From CAYNVS01 sp964400725 (GTDB lineage Bacteria; Myxococcota_A; SURF-8; CAYNVS01): 12,767 nucleotides of DNA. The position numbers were made by a program, and so were the translations under genes. The notes under the pieces were generated by a model. That model worked only from the letters and a program-made list of their open reading frames with translations, made no database searches and was not told the origin of the DNA. Positions 7,748 through 12,767 of the stretch are shown piece by piece. Numbering within the stretch: the first letter of the stretch is position 1; each line of letters begins with the position of its first letter. The stretch is from assembly GCA_964400725.1 (NCBI GenBank), contig CAYNVS010000065.1, positions 1-12,767 on the forward strand. Reading direction: 5' to 3'.

Positions 7748-7884
7748 AACTTTTCTCCGGCGTATCGTTAAATTAGAAAATATTAAGAAACCTTTATAAA
7801 TAAAATTGTAGTGATTTTTATTTTTTTTGCTAGTATAATTTACTTTCATTAGTTGCGCCAAAAAATTAAATATGCGAGGTAGTT
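7748..7884. promoter_or_regulatory. AT-rich divergent promoter region
   Basis: This 137-bp gap separates the ROK kinase (minus) from the giant lipoprotein gene (plus) and is much richer in A/T than the flanking genes. On the + strand a perfect -10 hexamer TATAAT lies at 7834-7839, about 45 nt before ATG 7885; the sequence 17 bp upstream (gtgatt) is a poor -35, and a T-tract precedes it. GAGGT at 7876-7880 is the ribosome-binding site for ATG 7885. On the minus strand several AT-rich boxes could serve the ROK gene, but none stands out. No clear operator palindrome was found. Confidence 0.5.
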
Positions 7885-10800
7885 ATGAAATCGATTAAAG
7901 GATTAAGTTTTACGGGCGGAGCGGGCGCGGCATTCTTTTTAGCGATTATGGCGGCGGCGGCTTTTTCCTGCGGCGGCGGCGGCGGAAATACGAAACCTAA
8001 AGAACAATTCGGGTTTTTAACGGTAACGATTTCCGGGCTTTCGGGCGGAAAAACTCTTCAAGTTGAGGTTTACCGCGCCGGATCGCTTTTGAAGTCCTAC
8101 TCGTCGGACAGAGACGGCGAATCGGTTCAAACGGCCAGCTTGGAAGTAACGGTCGGCGAATTGGACTTGGTGGCGGCAAAAAACATCGACGCCGGCGGCG
8201 CGGCTCTTCAAACCGGAACGACTAATAAAAACGAGGCCGGCAATAAAATCGTCATAGCCGACCACATAGAAACGAAAGCGGCTATAGTCGTAACGGCGGG
8301 GACGGACGGAGACGAAGAGAGCGACGAAAACGAAACCGAACCGCAGGAAGACGAGCTTGAAGAGCAAGAGCTAGAAGCGGAAGACTCGGAAAACGATATT
8401 GACGAATCCGCGGACGAACTCGACGCCGTCGATAACATTGACGGCGACGAAGAGACGATCGAAGAAGACGAAACGCAAGCCGAAGAGGAAAACGAAGACG
8501 AAATTGCCGACGACTCCGAGCCGTCGGAAGAAGACGAAGAAATGATGGATGACGCGGAACCGGAAATCGACGAAGACGCGGCGGACGAAGTAGAGCCGGC
8601 GGAAGAAACGGAGCCGGAATACGACGCGGAAGCCGAAGAAGAAGAGCTCGCGCCGTGCGACGACGGCAATCCGTGCACGATAGATTCGTACAGCGATATT
8701 TTAGGAAAATGCGTCCACGAGCCCGCGGCGGAAAACTCGGTTTGCGAAGACGGAAACAAATGCACCGAAAACGACCGTTGCGACGACGCCGGTCATTGCA
8801 TCGGAGGCAACGCGAAAGACTGTTCGTCAGGCAATCCCTGCATGGTCGATTTCTGCGTTCCGTTAAACGGATGCGAGCACGCGCCCAAAAGCGGAACGTG
8901 CGACGACGGCAACCGCTGCACAAAAAACGACCGCTGCGACATTACCGGCAAATGCGTCGGCGTTGTTGAAACGTGCGACGACGGCAACGACTGCACGGCC
9001 GATTCTTGCGACCCGGTCAAAGGATGCCAGCACGAGGCAAAAAGCGCGGCAAACTGCGACGACGGAGTTTTTTGCACCGTAGGCGACACATGCGGCGCGG
9101 GAGTATGCTCCGGCCTTACTAGATTGTGCGATCCGCTTCAATGCGAAGACCGTTTTTGCAACGAATACATGAAGGGATGCGACGGAACGCCGAAGCCAAA
9201 CGGAGTCGGCTGCAGCCTTAAAAGCGACGCTTCAAACGACGGAAAGTGCAGCTTCGGCGTATGCCACAGCTTCGCCAACGAATGCCCCGGACGCGCAGAC
9301 ATGGTGCGCATAGGCTCTACCAATTCGTGCATCGACCGCTACGAGGCGACGGCGGCGGATAAACAAACCTGCCAAGGGGTTTTATACGGCCAAGCCTCGG
9401 CGGATTATCCCGCCGGATTCCCCGCAAACGTTGGAAACGGCGGAATTCAAACGCAAAAAGTTTACGCGTGCTCGCTGCCGGGCGTTATTCCCTCGCGGTT
9501 TATTACTTGGCATCAAGCCAAACAGGCGTGCGAGAACTCCGGCAAACGGCTTTGCAGCAAAACCGTCTGGCAGCAAATATGCAAAGGAAGCGCCGCGTCC
9601 AAATACCCGTACGGCGCCGCCTATTCGCCGCAGACTTGCAACGGAGCCGACTACGTTGACTACGAGCAAAACGGAACCAACAAAGTCCGCAAAACGTCTC
9701 TGGCCTCGGCCTGCTCCAACGATTTGGGCGGACACGACTTTTCGGGCAACGTAGCGGAATGGATTAACAGCTCGCAGAACGGACTTCCGCTTACGATGGG
9801 AGGCTCGGCAAAAGATCCGGCCGCAGGACTTTCCTGCGAGTCGGACAATCCATTTGAAGCCTCAACCGCAGACGAATTCATTGGATTCCGCTGCTGCTTC
9901 GACTTTGATCCGGGAAACGTGGACTGCGACGATTTGAATCCGTGCACGGAAGATTCCTACGATAATGGGGCGTGCAAACACGTCGCTCTTAACGGTAATT
10001 CGTGCTCGTCCAACCCATACTGTATGGCGGACGAAAAATGCGTTTCCGGGGTCTGCATTGGAACCGCCGTCAACTGCGACGACGGCAACCCCGGCACGCA
10101 GGATTATTGCGACCCATCCAACGGCTGCCGGCACGTCCCGGTAAGCCTCTCATGCAACGACGGCAATCCGTGCACAATTAACGACCGCTACATCGAAGGC
10201 GTTTGCTCGGGCGACCGGCTGGACTGCGACGATCGCAACCCGTGCACGGACGACAAATGCGATTTGACGACCGGCTGCGTTCACACAAACAATTCGATTT
10301 TATGCGACGACGGCAATTACTGCACCGAAGGCGACACCTGCAACGGCGGCCAGTGCGTCGGTACGATTAAATCGTGCTCGGACGGAAATTTCTGCACCGA
10401 CGATTTCTGCGACGCGTTCACCGGAACCTGCCAACGCTGGGATCACACGCGCGCGTGCGACGATGGAAATAAATGCACCGCCCCCGACAGATGCTCTTCC
10501 GGTTCCTGCATAGGTCCAGCCGCCGAATGCGCCATTGACAACCCTTGCCTTGTGGGGTATTGCGACCCGGCCAAGGGATGCGTTTCGTTCTACGCCAACG
10601 GAATTTCGTGCAACGACAAAGACCCCTGCACGAAGAACGACAAGTGCCTTAACGGCGCGTGCTCCGGAGTCGCAATCAACATCGACGATAATAACCCATG
10701 TACGACGGATTACTGCGACGCCGTCAACGGAGTCGTCCATATTCCCAATACGAACGAACCGTGCGACGACGGAAATAAATGCACGACTAACGACAAATGC

Positions 10801-12767
10801 GACGCCAAAGGCTTTTGCGTCGGCGAGGTTGCGATTTGCGCATCGGACAACCCGTGCGTTACTTCAAGCTGCAACCCTGCGTCAGGATGCGTAGTAACGC
10901 CCATAGCGGCAAGTATGGCGTGCGTACCCAGCGACCTTTGCGCGCTCGAAGGAGCCTGCTCCAACGGAGACTGCGTTGGATCGGGAACGAAAAACTGCGA
11001 CGACTTGAACGACTGCACCGCCGATTCGTGCGATTCGTCGAAAGGCTGCGTAAACGAGGGAGTCGCAAATAAAACCTGCGACGACGGAAACGCGTGCACG
11101 AAAAACGACAAATGCGACGCAAAAGGCGTTTGCAGGGGAGACGACTCTTCCTGCGACGATTACGACCCATGCACGGTCGATTCGTGCGCGCCGGACGGAA
11201 CCTGCAACCATTTAATCGCGCTCGGCAAACCGTGCGACGACCTGAATTCGTGCACGATAAACGACGTCTGTTCCGCGCAAGGCTGCAAGGGAACGGCGAT
11301 GAACTGCGACGACGGCAACGACTGCACGGCCGACTCCTGCGAAGCCGGAATCTGCAAAAACGCAAAACTCAATTTGACGGCCTGCTCCGACAACAACCTC
11401 TGCACTTTAAACGATGCGTGCATTGACGGAGCGTGCTATGGAACGCCAAAAGACTGCTCGGCGCAATCCGGCGAATGCTCTTTCGGCGCGTGCGAAGCCC
11501 AAACCGGAACCTGCTACCCCCTCGACAAGCCGCTCGCCTCGACATGTTCCGGCGGAGTCTGCGTAGGCTCCAACTGCGACCCCGCGTCAGACTGCCCCGG
11601 ACATCCCGAAATGACGCTTGTAAGCGGAAACGTCTGCGTTGATCGTTACGAAAGCGCGCTTAAACTGAATAAGGAATGCACGGCTAAAACCTACGGGCAA
11701 AACTCCAAAGATTATCCTGAGTCGTTCCCGGCCTTAAACACTTCGCAAAGCCAAACTACGCCGCTTTACGCGTGTCCGGGCGGCGGCGAGCTTCCCAGCC
11801 GCTATTTAACTTGGCATCAAGCCAAGGCGGCGTGCGAGAACTCCGGCAAACGTTTGTGCTCGGCGGGAGAATGGCAGCTTTCCTGCGGAGGCCCGACGGC
11901 GAAAAAATACCCATACGGAAATACTTATAACGGATCGTACTGCAACGGAGCCGATTATTCGCCGACTGCCGACGCGCCCATAAAAGGAGGCGAAGACGAA
12001 AATTGCGCCACCGCTAAAAAAGTTTACGATTTGACCGGAAACGTCGCCGAGTGGCTGGCCGACGACAAGGCGGAAGGCCGCAAAGCGTACTCGTCAAGCG
12101 CGTACGACTCCGGCTCCGCTTTTATGGAATGCTCCACGCTATCGGAAGCCGACCCGGCGTTCGCAAGCGCGCGCATAGGGCTTCGCTGCTGCCTCACCGT
12201 TGACAACATGGCCGACTGCGACGATAAGAACCCCTGCACGGACGACTCGTTCGACGGCTCGAAATGCGTTCATACCGCCAAGTCCGGCGTTTCTTGCGAG
12301 GACGGCAATCTGTGCACGACCGGCGACGTATGCAATAACGGCGTCTGCAAGTCCGTCTCTTATAAAAACTGCGACGACGGAATTTTCTGCACCGAAGACT
12401 ACTGCGACCCGGCGGTAGGATGCGCTCATCTTACAAGCGATTTAAACTGCGACGACGGCAATTCATGCACCGCCGACGCCTGCCTCGAAGGAATCGGCTG
12501 CGCAAATACCCCGCTGACCGGAGGCGTTTGCGAAGACGGAAACAAGTGCTCCGCCTCAAAGACATGCGTCGCGGGCGAATGCGTAGGAACGCCAATAAAC
12601 TGCGACGACGGAGCGGCATGCACAAACGATTTCTGCGACCCGCTGGCCGGATGCAAACATCAAAATCTTCAATCCGGCGCGCCGTGCTCTATCGCCGATA
12701 AATGCGTAACCGCGGGAATGTGCGACTCCGCCGGCAAATGCGTCGGCACGCCGGTAAAATGCGACGA
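7885..12767 (+). CDS. Giant Cys-repeat surface lipoprotein with two FGE-sulfatase-like domains (3' truncated by window)
   Basis: An uninterrupted frame of 1627 codons from ATG 7885 to the window edge, with no stop. Residues 1-28 form a signal peptide ending in lipobox AFS before Cys29 and a Gly run, so the protein is probably lipidated and exported. Order by residue: unrecognised beta-rich domain (about 42-140); acidic linker (142-257); Cys block 1 (258-462); FGE-like domain 1 (467-673); Cys block 2 (681-1229); FGE-like domain 2 (1237-1437); Cys block 3 (1445 to the edge). The repeats match the four-Cys C-D-D-G-N-x-C-T-x-D-x-C pattern known from the Dictyostelium CTDC repeat family and many myxobacterial proteins. 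A structural surface or adhesive role is inferred; no enzymatic role is shown. GAGGT at 7876-7880 supports the start. Probably monocistronic from the 7834 promoter. Confidence 0.9.
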   Translation, partial: MKSIKGLSFTGGAGAAFFLAIMAAAAFSCGGGGGNTKPKEQFGFLTVTISGLSGGKTLQVEVYRAGSLLKSYSSDRDGESVQTASLEVTVGELDLVAAKNIDAGGAALQTGTTNKNEAGNKIVIADHIETKAAIVVTAGTDGDEESDENETEPQEDELEEQELEAEDSENDIDESADELDAVDNIDGDEETIEEDETQAEEENEDEIADDSEPSEEDEEMMDDAEPEIDEDAADEVEPAEETEPEYDAEAEEEELAPCDDGNPCTIDSYSDILGKCVHEPAAENSVCEDGNKCTENDRCDDAGHCIGGNAKDCSSGNPCMVDFCVPLNGCEHAPKSGTCDDGNRCTKNDRCDITGKCVGVVETCDDGNDCTADSCDPVKGCQHEAKSAANCDDGVFCTVGDTCGAGVCSGLTRLCDPLQCEDRFCNEYMKGCDGTPKPNGVGCSLKSDASNDGKCSFGVCHSFANECPGRADMVRIGSTNSCIDRYEATAADKQTCQGVLYGQASADYPAGFPANVGNGGIQTQKVYACSLPGVIPSRFITWHQAKQACENSGKRLCSKTVWQQICKGSAASKYPYGAAYSPQTCNGADYVDYEQNGTNKVRKTSLASACSNDLGGHDFSGNVAEWINSSQNGLPLTMGGSAKDPAAGLSCESDNPFEASTADEFIGFRCCFDFDPGNVDCDDLNPCTEDSYDNGACKHVALNGNSCSSNPYCMADEKCVSGVCIGTAVNCDDGNPGTQDYCDPSNGCRHVPVSLSCNDGNPCTINDRYIEGVCSGDRLDCDDRNPCTDDKCDLTTGCVHTNNSILCDDGNYCTEGDTCNGGQCVGTIKSCSDGNFCTDDFCDAFTGTCQRWDHTRACDDGNKCTAPDRCSSGSCIGPAAECAIDNPCLVGYCDPAKGCVSFYANGISCNDKDPCTKNDKCLNGACSGVAINIDDNNPCTTDYCDAVNGVVHIPNTNEPCDDGNKCTTNDKCDAKGFCVGEVAICASDNPCVTSSCNPASGCVVTPIAASMACVPSDLCALEGACSNGDCVGSGTKNCDDLNDCTADSCDSSKGCVNEGVANKTCDDGNACTKNDKCDAKGVCRGDDSSCDDYDPCTVDSCAPDGTCNHLIALGKPCDDLNSCTINDVCSAQGCKGTAMNCDDGNDCTADSCEAGICKNAKLNLTACSDNNLCTLNDACIDGACYGTPKDCSAQSGECSFGACEAQTGTCYPLDKPLASTCSGGVCVGSNCDPASDCPGHPEMTLVSGNVCVDRYESALKLNKECTAKTYGQNSKDYPESFPALNTSQSQTTPLYACPGGGELPSRYLTWHQAKAACENSGKRLCSAGEWQLSCGGPTAKKYPYGNTYNGSYCNGADYSPTADAPIKGGEDENCATAKKVYDLTGNVAEWLADDKAEGRKAYSSSAYDSGSAFMECSTLSEADPAFASARIGLRCCLTVDNMADCDDKNPCTDDSFDGSKCVHTAKSGVSCEDGNLCTTGDVCNNGVCKSVSYKNCDDGIFCTEDYCDPAVGCAHLTSDLNCDDGNSCTADACLEGIGCANTPLTGGVCEDGNKCSASKTCVAGECVGTPINCDDGAACTNDFCDPLAGCKHQNLQSGAPCSIADKCVTAGMCDSAGKCVGTPVKCD
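8308..8655 (+). other. Acidic linker of the giant lipoprotein
   Basis: Residues 142-257 are a low-complexity spacer in which I count about 67 Asp/Glu and no Lys or Arg. It joins the membrane-proximal domain to the first Cys block and should be extended and strongly negative, holding the repeat array away from the membrane and possibly binding divalent cations. The DNA is GAA/GAC-rich, and long spurious minus-strand Ser-rich frames arise from it. Confidence 0.9.
8656..9270 (+). repeat. Cys repeat block 1 (8 units) of the giant lipoprotein
   Basis: Eight tandem units with four cysteines each as the norm. Units alternate between type A (C-T-x-D-x-C, ending G-C-x-H) and type B (C-T-x-x-D-x-C, ending C-x-G). 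Unit 1 has Tyr in place of Cys 3 (TIDSYSD). Units 2-7 keep all four cysteines. Unit 8 lacks Cys 2 (the SLKSDASND stretch) but keeps Cys 1, 3 and 4. Unit 7 is a divergent A unit. Confidence 0.9.
9283..9903 (+). other. FGE-sulfatase-like domain 1 in the giant lipoprotein
   Basis: Residues 467-673 match the SUMF1/FGE-sulfatase superfamily: CIDRYEA, TWHQAKQACENSGKRLCS, a W-x2-IC segment, KYPYG, CNGAD, DFSGNVAEW, GGS and the closing GFRCC. It has 12 cysteines, all at positions shared with domain 2. Cys651 lies 19 residues before the GFRC cysteine, the spacing I recall for catalytic Cys341 of human FGE, but the position of its partner Cys336 is Ala. It is therefore probably not a copper-dependent formylglycine-generating enzyme. 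A binding or structural role is inferred. Confidence 0.85.
9925..11571 (+). repeat. Cys repeat block 2 (22 units) of the giant lipoprotein
   Basis: Twenty-two tandem units in strict A/B alternation from first to last. Deviations from four cysteines: unit 1 has Tyr for Cys 3 (TEDSYDN); unit 3 has Gly for Cys 2 (NPGTQD) while its neighbour unit 4 has Tyr for Cys 3 (NDRYIEG); unit 11 (10678-10740) has Ile for Cys 1 and Val for Cys 4; unit 22 is shortened to its Cys 3/Cys 4 half. All other units keep the full set. Confidence 0.9.
11593..12195 (+). other. FGE-sulfatase-like domain 2 in the giant lipoprotein
   Basis: Residues 1237-1437 are a paralogous copy of domain 1: CVDRYES, TWHQAKAACENSGKRLCS, a GEWQLSC segment, KYPYG, CNGAD, DLTGNVAEW and GLRCC. 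It has the same 12 cysteines. Cys1416 is again 19 residues before the GLRC cysteine, and the residue five positions before it is Ser, so the second catalytic Cys of true FGE is missing here too. DNA identity to copy 1 is locally high, for example 23 identical bases at 9526-9548 and 11830-11852. Confidence 0.85.
12217..12767 (+). repeat. Cys repeat block 3 (at least 7 units, continues past the edge)
   Basis: Seven complete units and the start of an eighth. Unit 1 has Phe in place of Cys 3 (TDDSFDG); all other complete units keep four cysteines. Alternation is broken once: units 3 and 4 are both type A, suggesting loss of a B unit or an A-unit duplication. The window ends inside unit 8. Confidence 0.9.

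Noticed and set aside
7748..7861. A 38-residue N-terminal extension of the ROK kinase from an ATG at 7861
   Set aside because: The extension overlaps the AT-rich divergent promoter, while ATG 7747 has GGAG at good spacing and puts the DIGGT motif at the usual distance from the N-terminus.
8208..8765. Minus-strand frame encoding a Ser-rich protein
   Set aside because: It is the mirror of the GAA/GAC-rich acidic linker on the + strand; poly-Ser arises from complementing those codons.
10300..10740. Val/Ala-rich minus-strand frame within block 2
   Set aside because: It is a shadow of the repeated C-D-D-G-N codons and has no start context or family motif.
8656..12767. CRISPR-like array, because a short DNA motif (tgcgacgacgg) recurs at fairly regular spacing
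   Set aside because: The repeats are imperfect, keep one reading frame throughout, and encode conserved Cys units; the sequences between them are not unique spacers.

Overview
The window looks like chromosomal DNA of a Gram-negative bacterium, most plausibly a member of the Myxococcota or another former deltaproteobacterial group. The main reason is the large gene on the right: a lipoprotein with a long acidic spacer, tandem Cys repeats of the C-D-D-G-N-x-C-T type, and FGE-sulfatase-like (SUMF1) domains, a combination typical of those lineages. The taxonomic call is inference; no rRNA or marker gene is present.

Left part (1-7750), ordinary metabolic genes. A purine-rich stretch with an amber-interrupted frame and a strong terminator precede a cytoplasmic GH36 alpha-galactosidase (244-2211) and a short-chain-type acyl-CoA dehydrogenase (2271-3410), both on the + strand. 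These face a run of four minus-strand genes: a GNAT acetyltransferase, a CDF zinc/cation exporter with an unusual Cys-every-fourth-residue tail, an alpha/beta-hydrolase lipoprotein, and a ROK-family sugar kinase. Hairpin terminators lie downstream of the hydrolase and, more weakly, the CDF gene, so the minus genes are probably three transcription units: ROK plus hydrolase, CDF alone, GNAT alone. Apart from generic sugar use (alpha-galactosidase, ROK kinase) the genes do not form an obvious pathway.

Right part (7885-12767), one giant open frame. It starts divergently from the ROK gene and runs off the window without a stop, giving at least 1627 residues. Order: lipoprotein signal, an unrecognised roughly 100-residue domain, a 117-residue linker with 67 D/E and no K/R, Cys block 1 (8 units), FGE-like domain 1, Cys block 2 (22 units), FGE-like domain 2, Cys block 3 (at least 7 units).

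The Cys units alternate strictly between two types in blocks 1 and 2. The pattern of missing cysteines is non-random: the first unit of every block lacks Cys 3, the last unit of blocks 1 and 2 lacks Cys 2, one neighbouring pair lost Cys 2 and Cys 3 respectively, and one unit lost Cys 1 and Cys 4 together. Together these fit a disulfide ladder with Cys1-Cys4 inside a unit and Cys2 of unit n bonded to Cys3 of unit n+1. This is the most interesting feature of the window.
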